DNA from: Cephalotus follicularis
Lineage: Eukaryota; Streptophyta; Magnoliopsida; Oxalidales; Cephalotaceae
Direction: 5' to 3'
Assembly: GCA_001972305.1 (NCBI GenBank)
Contig: BDDD01001637.1
Location: forward strand, 236,897-300,896
DNA length: 64,000 nucleotides
This document shows, piece by piece, positions 22,068 to 33,344 of this stretch (its first letter is position 1; each line of letters starts with the position of its first letter). The notes beneath the pieces are model-generated. The model made no database searches. It saw nothing but the letters and a program-made list of their open reading frames with translations, and was not told the origin of the DNA. The position numbers and the translations under genes were made by a program.

Positions 22068-24528
22068 TGTAATGCCCCCAAATTCCTATGTCTAATTAGT
22101 TCAATTTTAGAGGCATTACCTTGACCAAGTTTAGGATGTGTAATTGATATTTAACACCCTGAAACATACTGAACAAAGTTTGTTCACCGTAATAAACAAT
22201 AAACATTAAAACATAATCATAAAAATATGATGTTGTTAGGTCACATTAAAATTATCCATAATTATTACAATGTCCATAAATAAAAATTCTCCAAATGTCC
22301 CCCCTGGCACACATCTCACATGTCTTATGCTTCAATGGGGACATGGAAGGAAGACAAATGAAAGTAGTGAGATCAAATAGCCCAGTAGAGAAAGCACAAA
22401 GAATAATAGTTAAACCAAGAAATTCAATTATGGAGGCTCAATAAAATGAAAGTTCAGCAGAAAACAATATTCGGGATTCAATAAAATAATATCGAGTAAT
22501 CATGATTTTTGCATATGGAAGCTCAATACAAGGTAAATTTAATAAGAATATATTTCGGATGGCTGAGGGGTTATCAAGAACCCAAACACGTAATTATGCA
22601 TTGCATAGTTTCATTTCCATAGTCGTAGCTAAATTTCTCTACCTTTCGCGAGCACACAGCTTGCACCATATGCATGGGTAACACAATACTTCGTCCTTAG
22701 GTTTGTTCTCTCACATTTACATTTACAACCAGCCAAAAGTCCATACAGTTTGATTCAATTCATACAATCAAACCAAAACACAATTTGAGCATCTATACTC
22801 ACTATTACAAATGATGTTCATTTGTGAGAAGATTTGCATACTATTCTTGTAAGAAGATTTATAACAGTTTCATATTTGATTTAGAAAAAGTACATAATAT
22901 ATAAAATTTTTGACACGTAAGACATAACATGCAAAGACATAGGAATAAAAAACATGTTTTCATGATCTCGACAAGGTGAGAACCAAGCAAATCCGATGTG
23001 TAACGAAGAAGTGACGTAGAAATGAATTTTTATTTTCAAAACAGAAACGTTATAACGCGCTATTGAGGTAAATTTTTCCAAAAGGTATAACAAAAATCTA
23101 GTTATGAGTATAGTAGCAAAAATTATTATTAAAATACAGTGATTAAGCTACGCATGCATATAAAATGAGAGTAAATCCGATAAGTAACAAAGTCACAACA
23201 AAATTAACAAAATGCACTACCTGCATGTAGCGAATCTTGATCAGTTTTACGAGAAAATGTATATCTTTTAAACTGTGATGAATTTTTGAATTCTGTTGAA
23301 AGGAAGTTAAATTATACTCATAGGACCTATTGTGGTAAAAATTTAATGTCATTTGGGCAAGGAATTTGGAGTGATTAATATTCAGATCTTGCCTGTACAA
23401 AATGCAAACAGTTTCTATCAAATAATCATACAGGTCAAATTTTGAGTCCAAAATGAAATTATTTGTTTAGGCCAAGTGAAACAAAGTTGTAGATGACTCA
23501 TTTATCTTCAATTTGATATAAGGAAAAAAAATTTCTACAAAGTATTTATTGAGATACAAGCGTTGAAATTCACTGCATGTGCAGGCATGTTAAAAACGAG
23601 ATTGCATGTACATTTTGTGATCATTCATGGGCTGGGGGTTCAAAAGCAAGGCAATGGATACTTGAAATAGCAATTAGATGTTATAATCCATTGAGGTTTC
23701 AACATGTATGTATGATCTAAGTAAAAATAACCAGTGAAGAAAAGAAAACAACATGAGCATGCATAGAAACCCAAGATAGAGGGTCTTGTGCTTGTTGTGT
23801 ATGTTGTGTTAAGAATCCAAAGGTGTACTCCAAAATCACTCCAAGATTGTAAGTTCATCTCTCAAAACTCTCTCTTAAGTTTTTGTATAATGTGAAATGC
23901 AAAGAGAGTAAGTAAGGAACCAAGGGCTTTAAATGGACAATCTTGAGTGTGTTTGTTTTAAGCTTATTCATTGATTTTGGGAGTGTGAGAGTCTATGGCC
24001 GGCCTTTGCATGTGAAATGGTGGGAAAAGTGAGCATGTTTGAGTGTGTAAGAGGTTTGTAAGAGTTTGTCTCATGCATGTCTTACACTTAAGGACAAGTG
24101 TCAAGGGTGGTATTAACCACTTATGACCGGCCTATAGGCCACTCGTGGCCCTATTCTAGGGTTGTTTTTAGTTACTAGAGTCGTCACGTAGGTCCGAGCC
24201 TCGATCGGTTTTACAAAAAATTCATTTCCTCGTAAAATATTCGCGTAACGCATAAAATAATGTCGTACCATTTTGACGAATATACGCTCGTAAAATTTTT
24301 CCATGTTTTACTCCATAAAGTATTTTCCCATGCAAAATTATCATGCTTCGTACAAACGTAAACATTTATATACATCGTTACTTCATAAAACAGAAAGTTC
24401 ACGCTTTTCCATAACATGCAAAATTGATCATAAAACAAAGAAGCACACACCATTATTACTTATAGTAAATAATATTTATTACTAATAATAGTTATTATTA
24501 TTTTTTTACCAAAATCCGAGGTCTTACA
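22068..24528 (-). repeat. 3' LTR of element C, 2461 bp
   Basis: The plus strand begins TGTAATGCCCCCAAATTCC and ends CCGAGGTCTTACA, with 5 bp inverted ends TGTAA/TTACA. The adjoining minus-strand polypurine tract shows this is the 3' LTR of a minus-strand element. The 5' partner is not in the window. No gene inside. Confidence 0.85.
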
Positions 24529-24542
24529 TCCTACCCCCCTTA
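24529..24542 (-). other. Polypurine tract of element C
   Basis: The minus strand reads TTTAAGGGGGGTAGGA directly before the LTR start TGTAAGACC. It is the primer for plus-strand DNA synthesis. Confidence 0.85.
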
Positions 24543-25125
24543 AAGGAATTTTGTCCCAAAATTTGACGTACCTTGAGCCTCGAAGAGGTGAGGGTATCTC
24601 CATCGTATTAGCTCCTCAAGCTCCCATGTTGCCTCCTCCGATTCGTAGTTTCGCCATAAGAGTTTTACCAATGGGTCCTCTTTGTCCTCAGGATTTGCTC
24701 TTTGCAATCCATGATTTGTGCTGGTTGTTCTTGGTAATGACAAGTTCTCCTCCACTTGCAATGGTTGACTTTGCTGTATGTGAAATGGATCCTCGATGTA
24801 TTTCCTTACGCAAGAGACTGAAATATGTCATGAATATGGGGCAAGTATGAGGGTAATGCCAGGCGGTAAGGGACTTCCCCAATCCCTTTTATTCCCTCGT
24901 AAGGTCCAATGTATCGTAGGCTAAGTTTTTCTTTTACGCCGATCTCATGATTCCTTTCCATGGAGATACTTTCAAAAACACTTGATCCCCTACTGTGAAC
25001 TCTAGATGACTGTGTCGGTTGTTGGCATTGTTCTTTTTTCGACTACGGGCTATGAGAAGTCATTGCCTTATCAACTTCACCTTGTCTACCGTTTCTTATA
25101 TCAGTTCTGGCCCTAACAACTTTCA
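24543..25125 (-). pseudogene. Integrase C-terminus with chromodomain, element C
   Basis: Minus-strand words VKLLWRNYESEEATWELEEL and IRWRYPHLFEAQG (24680-24580) are a clear chromodomain C-terminal half, with the tryptophan and acidic residues typical of chromoviruses. The GPY/F module lies at 24860-25020 across frames (LRYIGPYEGIKGIG-like words). Several frameshifts and stops. Confidence 0.75.
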
Positions 25126-25860
25126 CTCCCCTACTTCATCCTAGCAGATTGGTGTTCTACACCTTTGTCCAAGGCTTCAAATGGAGCCATCTGGATGCTG
25201 GATTGGAAACTGTTGTTATATGCAAACTCGATTAGTGGCACATCATGATCCCATCTTCCTTGGAAGTCCATTACACATGCTCGAAACATATCCTCCAACG
25301 TCTGTATAGTTTGTTTTGACTGTTTGTTGATTTGCGGGTGGTAGGCAGAACTGAAGTTCAATCTTGTTCCTAAAGTAATCTATAGGCTCTTCTAGAATTG
25401 AGATGTAAACCGTGTGTCTCGATCTGAGATGATGGGCATCGGAACACAATGGAGTCGGACTAACTCCCGAACATACATCTCCGCTAGTTGGTTTAGCGAA
25501 AAGTCATCCCTGATTGGCTGGAAGTTTGGTGTCTTTGTGAGTCAATGCACTATTATCCTTATCGCCTTAAAATTCTTGGGGTTCTTGGTAGTCCCATCAC
25601 AAAGTCCATGGATATGAAATCCCATTTCCATTCAGGTATCGGTAAGGGTTGTAGTTCTCCAACTGCTCGTTGATGCTCTGCCTTGATCTGTTGACTTACT
25701 AAAAATCTTACAATGAACTCGGCTATTTCCCTTTTCATATTATTCCACCAAAAAATTTTCTTAACATCCTAGTACATCTTTGCACTCCTGGGATGGATAG
25801 AAAAACTCGAACAATGAGGATCTGACAGTAACTCCTTTTTCAAGTCAGAGTTGGATGGAA
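25126..25860 (-). pseudogene. Integrase core and zinc domain, element C
   Basis: The minus strand near 25440-25395 reads PIISDRDTRFTSQF with the second catalytic Asp intact. At 25361-25131 it reads FSSAYHPQINKQSKQTIQ, where the family has HPQTDGQSERTIQ: the catalytic Glu has become Lys and the TDG turn is lost. The zinc domain and first Asp lie at 25600-25860 with frame breaks. Inactive. Confidence 0.75.
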
Positions 25861-26450
25861 CACAGAGTCTTATGCCATACCTAAGCATTCCATCTGCTCT
25901 CAGATTGAATTCAACCATTCAACCTTTGTGCACTTTCTCTGTAATCTTTATCATCTCTGCATCATCGCCTTGTGTAGATTGAATCCTTTCGAGTAAAGAG
26001 GGCTTAGCTGTTAACAATGCCATATATCCCTTTGGATCCTGCTTACAAACTTCAATATTCATCATTTCCAGATCCAGAAGTATGATTCATTGAGTGGTAA
26101 CCATCATTCCAAGATTTCATATACTTTTCTGGCTTAGGGCGTTAGCGACTACATTGGTTTTCCCTAGTATAGTGCAGTCATAGTCCTTTAAGAGTTCTAA
26201 CCACCTCCTATGTCTAAAATTTAGCTTATTCTGAGTGAAGATATACTTCAAACTTTTATGGTCTGTGAATATTTCGCACTTTTCTCTATATGAATGGTGT
26301 CGCCATATCTTCAATCCAAAATTCACTATCGCCAGCTCCAGGTCATCAGTAGGATAATTTAGCTCATGTGTCTTAAGTTGCCTAGAAGCATAAGTTATTA
26401 CCCTTTCATCCTACATCAATACACAACAAAGTCCTTTGAGGGAAGCATCA
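25861..26450 (-). pseudogene. RNase H domain, element C, cut by element H
   Basis: The minus strand from 26450 starts in the middle of the first motif (DASLKGLCCVLM), then has [20 protein letters not shown] and [16 protein letters not shown] (26330-26210). The tether DYDCTI...[13 protein letters not shown] follows. The domain is cut at DAS by the LTR of element H; RT, protease, gag and 5' LTR of C are not seen elsewhere in the window. Confidence 0.8.
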
Positions 26451-26589
26451 TGTTTCGAATAAAATTACACCGCAAGCGCACGGATTGTGTGTAGATATGG
26501 GTCGAACTCAAGGATGTGTGTTGATTAAAAATCTCAATTATCAACTTAGATAGAGTGTACCAATTAACCAGAATTATCGCTAATAAACT
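26451..26589 (-). repeat. 3' LTR of Athila-type element H, left part
   Basis: This begins TGTTTCGAATAAAATTACACC and contains CCGCAAGCGCACGG, a wording shared with the Athila LTRs at 39700 and 40961 (GCCGCAAGTGCACGG). Element D interrupts it at 26590; the LTR resumes at 46499. Joined across D it is about 1425 bp. Confidence 0.75.
26585..26589. repeat. Target-site duplication AAACT of element D, left
   Basis: AAACT directly before TGTAATGACC; it recurs at 46494-46498 after element D. Confidence 0.9.
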
Positions 26590-26761
26590 TGTAATGACCT
26601 CAATTTCCAATGAATGTATATTGTACATTCTAAATAAAATATACATTTTATTGAGATTATTTGTCCAATTATCATAAGAATTGTGATTAGTGAATGCTTG
26701 GGTTGAATTGAGATGCAAAATCGTAAAACAAACTTAAGGAACCCAAAAAAATCAGCTCAAA

Positions 26762-26839
26762 CAGTCGACGGTCACAAGGCAACAGTTAACTGGTGGTGCG
26801 TAGTTTGACAGTCGACTGCCTATTAAAGACAGTCGACTG
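26762..26839. repeat. CAGTCGACTG palindromes, first array in D 5' LTR
   Basis: Starts at 26762 (CAGTCGACGG), 26782 (CAGTTAACTG, itself a palindrome), 26809 and 26830 (CAGTCGACTG); spacing 20, 27, 21 bp. The matching array in the 3' LTR is at about 43986-44063. Confidence 0.85.
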
Positions 26840-27874
26840 GAACGGCACAAAACATGTGTCTGTGCATGCATGTGAGACAGAGCAGAGGTAGTGCATGATG
26901 GACAGGTGTTATGTGAGTCAGCAGCTGCCATAACATGCAAGAGGAGTGCCTTGCATGTGCTCTATCCCTCTTACAACCTGCAAACAGAAGATTGGAAGGA
27001 GAGAAAGTGAATTGAAGTAATGAACATGTGAGAGGGAGAAAAGAGATGGCTGAGTTAATGGAATCTGACGATTTCTCAGACTTCTAAGCTCTATATCAGC
27101 TGTTAGAATAGAGTGTGAGTGTTAGAAAACACTGAGGATAGAGGAGATCTTGCGGGAATTCTTGAAGCTTGCATGTTGGAAGTTGGAGTTTTAAAGAGAG
27201 TTGAAGCTTGAATCTTTCTGGTAAGTCACCAATCCGAGTCTGCTGATGTTGATGATGTAACTAGGAGAATGTTAACTATATATATATCTTATGTTAACAT
27301 GATTAAAGATAATAAGTCTAGAATTGAAATAGAATTGGTAAAGGGTTCAAAGAAGAAGTTGAAACTAGGAACTAATAAAGATGAGCTACTAATTGGATAT
27401 TAGGTTGTTAGTGGATTAGATATACTGATGATAGCAATATATATATCCACTGATAACATGATTATGAATGATTAAATTACTTGAATTAGAGCTTATTGGT
27501 AAGGAGAAGTTGTAAAAGGGAAAATTTGAGGCTTGATAAATAATTGATAAGCTACTGTTGGAACTGGTAATTGACTAGGTAATTAGTTAAATGTACTGGT
27601 TAAATGTCTGAACCTTCGAACATGCAATGGTATAGATCAATTATGCTCAGATTGGAAGAATTAATTGGTGGAAGAGCTTTGGGCATTAAAGAGAGAAATC
27701 AATCCAAATTGATTTCGGGATAGGGTTTAAGGTAGGGGTATTGACATGTTTTCGAAGATATAATGTGCATATCATGTGTGGATAATTTCCTGTTTGATTG
27801 CATGTGTTGTTGAGTTAGTATTTTGGACATTGAACATGCATGCCCTGTTACTGTCTGTTGATTTCTAGGCAAAG

Positions 27875-27987
27875 CAGTCGACTGTTCTTCATGACAGTCG
27901 ACTACTCAATCAAACCAGTCGACTGTTAAGAACAAATAGTCGACTACTAAATCAAAACAGCCGACTGTTCTTGGGAACAGTCGACTA
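27875..27987. repeat. CAGTCGACTG palindromes, six phased copies in D 5' LTR
   Basis: Ten-base units start at 27875, 27895, 27916, 27937, 27958 and 27978: steps of 20, 21, 21, 21, 20 bp. Units read CAGTCGACTG or differ by one or two bases (TAGTCGACTA, CAGCCGACTG). The spacers are AT-rich and differ from one another. Confidence 0.95.
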
Positions 27988-29267
27988 TCCTGAGATAAAT
28001 TCCTGATATAGGTACTGTTTAGGCCTTAAATTGAATGTAATTACCCTGTCCACCATATGGGATGATTGTAACAGTCAACCCTGGTCTTATATAATTACAT
28101 TTCAGGAATTAAACAACGTATGCACCCCTTGTGAGAATTGTGCAAGAATGACTATGGTATGCTAATGACCTTATTGAATCCTTGAATTTCTATTGTCCTT
28201 TACTATTTTTCTGTATATGCTACTGTTACAATTAGTATATACTAGTTTGGGTGTTCATAAACTCTAATGTTCCCTTGCTTTTAAAGGATTGAACCAACTA
28301 AGTTCTATGTGCACAATTAATGATTTCAACTATCATTTTCAAATGAAACCTAATGATTTCTGATTTTCCTCCAAGAGAGGTACCACTACCGTATTGAATA
28401 CTGTTTCCTCCAAGGAGATGCACAGTTATTGAAATGTAAATGTTTCTAAAGAAAAACTACTATATTGCATATATTATATATGGGATATTGTTATTCAATT
28501 GATTGAATTGTTTGTCTATGTTATTGTCGTTAGTCGAGAGATAGGAGACATCACTGGCTACAGGGTGGTCCTATGTGCCAGGAGTTGGCTAGAGCTTTCG
28601 CCACACTTATCTACGATACAGATCCTGATTGTTACCTGCCCGCTAATTTCTGGCAGAATTGACCCGATCTATCATCTTCGGAGTGTAGGGTGATAGTTAG
28701 GTGGTGCACAGTTGGTGCTAGGAGTTAGCGACATGTGACACCCAAACCACTGTATTGATTGATTTTACCCTTGTGCGGTATTCGTGAATTGTACTATCTA
28801 TGGCCACTTGGCATGATTGCTTATACATTGGAATACTTAAATATGTTATTTTAAATATAAAATGTCATACATGTTGCATAATATTCCTTATCATGCATTA
28901 TTCCTACTTAGCCAAGTGAGGACAACGGCTAACCCCCTTCAATTTCAGATTAAGTGAAGGCGTTCGGGCAAGTGCTGCTGAAGCTTTTTGGAGAGCTTTT
29001 ATCCACTCAAGGTTGTTAATTTATGTTTTGTATTGTAATGAACGTCCACACTCCGTTGTTGTTGATTACTTTTCCGTATGTAAAAGGTTAATTGTTGGTA
29101 CTGTATAAGCACGTAGTATGGACTGCGTGCGGATGATATTATAATCCGGAAATTGGAATGCTTCCGCTATGGTTTCATGAATTTGTTTAAATGTTAATGC
29201 TGGATTATTATTTCTTTCTGATATCATGATATATGCTTGTCTCAATGGAAAGCAGGGTGTGACAGCA

Positions 29268-29279
29268 TGGTATCAGAGC
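29268..29279 (+). other. Primer-binding site of element D
   Basis: TGGTATCAGAGC three bases after the LTR end; initiator methionine tRNA type. Confidence 0.92.
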
Positions 29280-29370
29280 TTATTTTCGAATAAGCTATCG
29301 CTAGGATAAGTTTCTTGGAAATTAAGTGAATTGTTTCCTAATGATTAGGTCATTCTATATAGGAAACTAA

Positions 29371-30535
29371 ATGGATCTTCGAAGAGGTAGAAGGGGAAGG
29401 CATAGAGCCGACGAAGGAGTCAATGCACCGCCAGTGCATGGAAATGATCCGCCAGTGAATGAATGAGTGAATATTCCTCCAGTGCATGACGAGAGGAGTA
29501 ACTTTGACCGCATGGCTGACCTTTTCCAGTAGTAGATACAAGCTAATGCGGTGAACATGGAGCAGATACGGCAAATGTACGAGGCTAACCGGGCCTATCA
29601 GCAGGATCTTAAAGCTTGTCATACCGGTGGATTCGGCAGATATTTGGAGCGGTTCATGAGACAGAATTCCCCAATATTCAATGGTGAACTGAATGCTACT
29701 TTGGTCGAGCAGTGGATTAGAGACCTGGAGAAAATATTTGCTGCCTTGGACTGCACTGATGAGCACAAACTCAACTTTGTTGTGTACCGCTTATGGGGCG
29801 AGGCTACCTATTGGTGGGAAAGGATTGAAGAAAAGTGGGAATCGCGTAGACTTGACCGGACTTGGGACAGATTTTAGTCTGAGTTCCTTGAAACTTATGT
29901 ACCATAGGTAGAGCGTGACCGGAGGGAGACTGAACAGATGGAGTTACGTCAAGGGGATATGACGGTAGCTCAATACCAGACTAGATTTGTGGAGCTGGCA
30001 AGACATACACCTTACCTTGTGGAGGGTGAATCGCGAATGATCCGAAGGTTTCTGAAAGGCCTTCGACCTGACATCAGATCTAAACTGTTAATGTTACAGC
30101 TAACTTCTTTTGTAGATATTGCTGAGGGGGCAATGATTCTGGAGGTCGACGCTAATGAAAGGAGAGCGGAGCGATCTCGTAACAATAAATTGAGGCCCGC
30201 ACAGTCACATAGGCAGGGAAGTAATAATCCCGCTAATTCGTCAAAGTCTGACAACGAAGGTCAAGGAGGTTCTCGACGCAGAAATTCATGATCAAGAACT
30301 CCTAACCGAAGAGGTCAACAAAATTCTGGAGGATGTACTTTTTGTCGTCGCCAGAACCATGACGAGACAGAGTGCTGAAAAAAGATAGGAAAATGCTTGA
30401 GGTGTGGTTCACAAGAACATATGCTGAGTAGTTGTCCAATGATGAGGGATCAAGCACGCGGGCAACAGGGAATTGCTGGTGCGAGTGGTAGTGTTGCGGC
30501 TGCTCAACCGTGGAAGGATATCGGGAAAGGGATTG
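29371..30535 (+). pseudogene. Gag of element D
   Basis: An ATG at 29371 opens MDLRRGRRGRHRADEG. The core follows with FSGELN-like words (SPIFNGELNATLVEQWIRDL), YWWERIEEKW, AQYQTRFVELARHTPYLV and RRFLKGLRPDIRSKL. Two zinc knuckles lie near 30330-30430: CTFCRRQNHDETEC and CLRCGSQEHMLSSC. One frame can be followed almost throughout, interrupted by at least six stops (for example at 29464, 29530 and 29875), mostly explained by C-to-T or G-to-A change of Gln or Trp codons. The same gag type is in element K. Confidence 0.85.
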
Positions 30536-30770
30536 TGAAAGGTAGGGTCTACACCTTGTCTAGAGATGATGTGCCAGAATCTATTATTGTTGTGGGAGGT
30601 ACCATTTTTATATCTGGCATACTAGCTCATGTACTGATTGACCCTGGTGCGACACATTCATTTATTGCATCTGAATTTTCTTGCAACTTGCATGGTATTA
30701 CTTCTAGATTGCCTTACGTATTGGAAGTGAGTACTCTAGCTGGTACTTGTCTTCTATCTGACACTATAAT
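30536..30770 (+). pseudogene. Aspartic protease of element D, truncated
   Basis: After GRVYTLSRDDVPES the frame reads VLIDPGATHSFIASEF, the retropepsin active site with DPG in place of DTG/DSG (Asp codon at 30640-30642). It stops at 30770 where copia element E begins; the rest of the protease is not found on the other side of E and F. Confidence 0.8.
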
Positions 30771-30945
30771 TGTTGGTTTTTGCCACCCCTTTAATTATGT
30801 TTAAAGATTATGCTTCGATGATTAACAAACAAGTAACAATCAAGAAACACTTGTATGCATGTTTTGATATCATACAAATTGATATACTCACTTGGTTGTA
30901 ATGTTGAAAGTGTTGCAAAGGTATAAATTGCAGATACAGGCAATC

Positions 30946-31289
30946 CATCCGACTGCCCAAGGATGAACAGCCGACTGGACCTTCAAATAAACCCAGACCT
31001 GGAACTTGCACTCCAGACAGCCGACTGCCTCAGGGCTCCAGTCGACTGCCGTGGCAATCCAATCGACTGCCAAGGGTTTCCAGCCGACTGCCAAGAGGTG
31101 CACAATTCAACCAGTAGTTTTGGAAATCCATTTTCTAGCTCAGACAGCCGACTGGAACAGAGCATCAGTTGACTGCCAAGGCATCCAGTCGATTGCCCAG
31201 TCCATCCAGCCGACTGCCTCTCTCCAACGGCTATAATTACAAATGCACAACATTTTACCAGCCGACTGCTAGGAAAATCCAGTCGACCG
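30946..31289. repeat. CAGYCGACTG palindromes, twelve phased copies in E 5' LTR
   Basis: Units start at 30946, 30968, 31018, 31039, 31060, 31081, 31145, 31166, 31186, 31207, 31259 and 31280. Neighbouring steps are 20-22 bp; larger gaps are 50, 64 and 52 bp. Most units read CAGCCGACTG or CAGTCGACTG followed by GCC or G. The 3' LTR carries the same array at 34173-34491 with one 21 bp unit fewer. Confidence 0.95.
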
Positions 31290-31331
31290 GATTTGGTCTG
31301 AATGCCTAAAAATAGATCCGTTGGAAGATCT

Positions 31332-31339
31332 CTATAAAG
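31332..31339 (+). promoter_or_regulatory. TATA box of element E
   Basis: CTATAAAG about 40 bp after the last palindrome of the array. The array is therefore immediately upstream of the likely promoter. Confidence 0.6.
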
Positions 31340-31866
31340 GGAAGAATGTGGTATTTTTACACAAGAGAGACAACAAGAGATAACAAGCAAATACACATTC
31401 CTTCCAAGCAACACTAGAGCTATTCTACATCTTTCAAATCAATATCCAACTCTTGTAATTAAGCTATAACTTTCATATCCAACCTTTGAGAGGTTATTGT
31501 AAACACAACACAATTCACTTTTATCATTCTTTGTAATAGAGGGGAGTGAACCCTTGTAAGGTGTTTTATTGATTTGCACTCGGAATCCAAAATCAATTGT
31601 AAGGTGGTTTGTTTGATTTGCACCCGTAAGCCGAAAATCAAAGGTTGCTAGGGGATTCTAGTGGAATCTCAATGGGCTCTTGAGAAAGTGGACGTAGTCA
31701 CGTATTTTGCCGAACCACTATAAATTTGTTTGCACTCCTTCTATCCCTTATCTCTTTACTTGTCCTTATTTATTTGTTCTTGTGCGGATTGTTTAGTTTC
31801 ATAGCTTAAATTGTATTTTCTGCATGCAAAGTTATTAGTTAAAGGTTGCCATACATTCTTTTCAAT

Positions 31867-31877
31867 TGGTATCAGAG
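31867..31877 (+). other. Primer-binding site of element E
   Basis: TGGTATCAGAG two bases after the LTR end CA; initiator methionine tRNA type. Confidence 0.9.
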
Positions 31878-31917
31878 AGGGTTTTTATCGGTAATCTTAA
31901 TTGAGATAAATTTATCC

Positions 31918-33344
31918 ATGGCAAACCAAATGAACCTAAACATGGGATTAGAAGGTTCCTCCATATTTTTTTGTGGGATTTGTTAGAAGTCACATATGAA
32001 GGCACGAATCAAGTTAAAGAATCTAAAATTAGCATGCTTGTACATGAATATGAATTGTTTATAATGCATGATAATGAGAGTATTAGTGACATGTTTACTC
32101 GCTTTACTACCATCATTAACTCTCTTAAGAATCTTGGCAAATCATATTCTAACCAAGAACTTGTAAGGAAAATTTTAAGGTGCTTGCCGAAGAGTTGGAC
32201 TCCAAAGGTGACGGCAATTGAGGAGGCAAAAGACCTATCAACACTACATCTAGAAAAACTACTAGGCTCATTGATGACAAATGAGACAACAATGAAGAAT
32301 CATGAGAATGTGGAAGACAAAAAGAAGAAGACAATAGCATTAAAAGCCTTAAGAGAAGAAAGTGAGAGTGATGAGGAAGAAGAAATAATACTTATCTCCA
32401 AACAATTCAAGAAGTTCCTCAAGAGTCAAAAAGGCAAAAAGGCCTTTAAAAAGAAATTCTCTCAAGATGAAGATTCGAGCAAAAAGGAAGAACAGACTTG
32501 CTTTGAGTGCAAAAAGCCGGGTCATTTCAAGAACGAATGCCTGAGTCTCAAAAAGAAAGAACGATTCAACAAGGACAATTTCAAGAATAAGAATGAGCAA
32601 TCCAAGAAGAAGAAAGCAATGGTAGCAACTTCGGATGAAAGCGATCCCTCTAGCTTCGAAGAACAAGAAAGTGATGAAGAAGTTGTCAACCTTGCTCTCA
32701 TGGCTATGGAAGAAGATACTAGTGGAGATGAAAGCGAAAGTGAGGTAAATTTTACATTCGATGAATTACAAAATGCCTATGAGAAATTATATATTGAATA
32801 TGAAAATGTTTGTTTGAAAAATAAGACATTAAAGAAAAATGCTATGTCTACGTCTAAAGAAATTGATAGTTTAAAGAGTGAGAATAGCAAGCATTTGAAT
32901 GAAATTGAATCTCTAAAGGATAAGAATAGCTTCTATATGAATGAGATTGATGTTTTAAATGTTTCTTCAAAATTGTCAAATGATTTTATGGAAGAAAATG
33001 AAAGGCTAAAAATCGAAATTGATGCCTTAAGGAAAACTTTTTCTAAATTTTCTAATAGTAGTGACAAGTTGGATAATTTGTTAGGTTTACAAAGATGTGT
33101 GTTTGACAAAGCCGGTCTCGGCTATGAACAAATGAAAAATGTCAAACACTTTAACAATTTCTTTGTTAAGAAAGTAGAGCCTCAATTTTGTTGCAATTAT
33201 TGTGGTAGAATAGGACATGTATCTTCCTCTTGCATTTTTAGGAATAATCTTCATTTTGGTAAATCTAGAAAGATTTGGGTTCCGAAAGGAACTCTTGTGA
33301 CTAACTTGCAAGGACCCAAGTTCAAATGGGTACCAAAAACTTGA
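31918..33344 (+). pseudogene. Copia gag with two zinc knuckles and coiled coil, element E
   Basis: An ATG at 31918 starts MANQMNLNMGLEGSSIF, which meets a stop after about 22 codons. The main frame, open for about 457 codons from 31971, begins mid-domain at WDLLEVTYEGTNQVKESKI, so about 100 residues of the gag N-terminus are deleted with a frame change. Order along the open frame: UBN2-type core (residues 1-110), lysine/acidic linker, CFECKKPGHFKNEC at residue 177, acidic-serine region, a long coiled coil (about 240-370), CNYCGRIGHVSSSC at 408, and the WVPKG...FKWVPK end. It is the longest open frame here and looks only recently damaged. Confidence 0.88.

Larger units (their letters stand above)
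26590..29264 (+). repeat. 5' LTR of element D, 2675 bp
   Basis: Runs from TGTAATGACCTCAATTTCC to AAAGCAGGGTGTGACA. By eye it is very similar to 43815-46493 over its full length, with scattered substitutions. It contains two arrays of CAGTCGACTG-type palindromes. No gene: short open stretches such as 28499-28693 recur in the 3' LTR and resemble no protein I know. Confidence 0.95.
30771..31864 (+). repeat. 5' LTR of element E, 1094 bp
   Basis: It begins TGTTGGTTTTTGCCACCCC and ends CATACATTCTTTTCA. Bases 30771-31280 match the 3' LTR at 33997-34491, with a few substitutions and a 21 bp difference in the palindrome array. Confidence 0.92.

Noticed and set aside
26590..26839. Origin of the CAGTCGACTG units as a microsatellite
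   Set aside because: Spacers differ between units and only the 10 bp palindrome and the step length recur, which is not how a simple tandem repeat looks.
29268..29279. tRNA gene fragments at TGGTATCAGAG sites (29268, 31867, 8153, 18949, 57533, 52049)
   Set aside because: Each lies beside an LTR end and is only 11-14 bp. They are primer-binding sites.
30963..31236. Open frames rich in repeated Ser-Thr-Asp-Cys or Gln-Ser-Thr words
   Set aside because: They are translations of the CAGYCGACTG array in several frames. The palindrome explains the repeated residues and no protein family fits.
30946..31289. CRISPR-like array (short repeats with unlike spacers)
   Set aside because: Units are 10 bp with spacers near 11 bp, inside a plant LTR, with no cas genes. 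The size is wrong for CRISPR.
31971..33344. Host zinc-finger gene
   Set aside because: It lies between LTRs with a primer-binding site and polypurine tract. The UBN2-like core and CCHC knuckles are copia gag.
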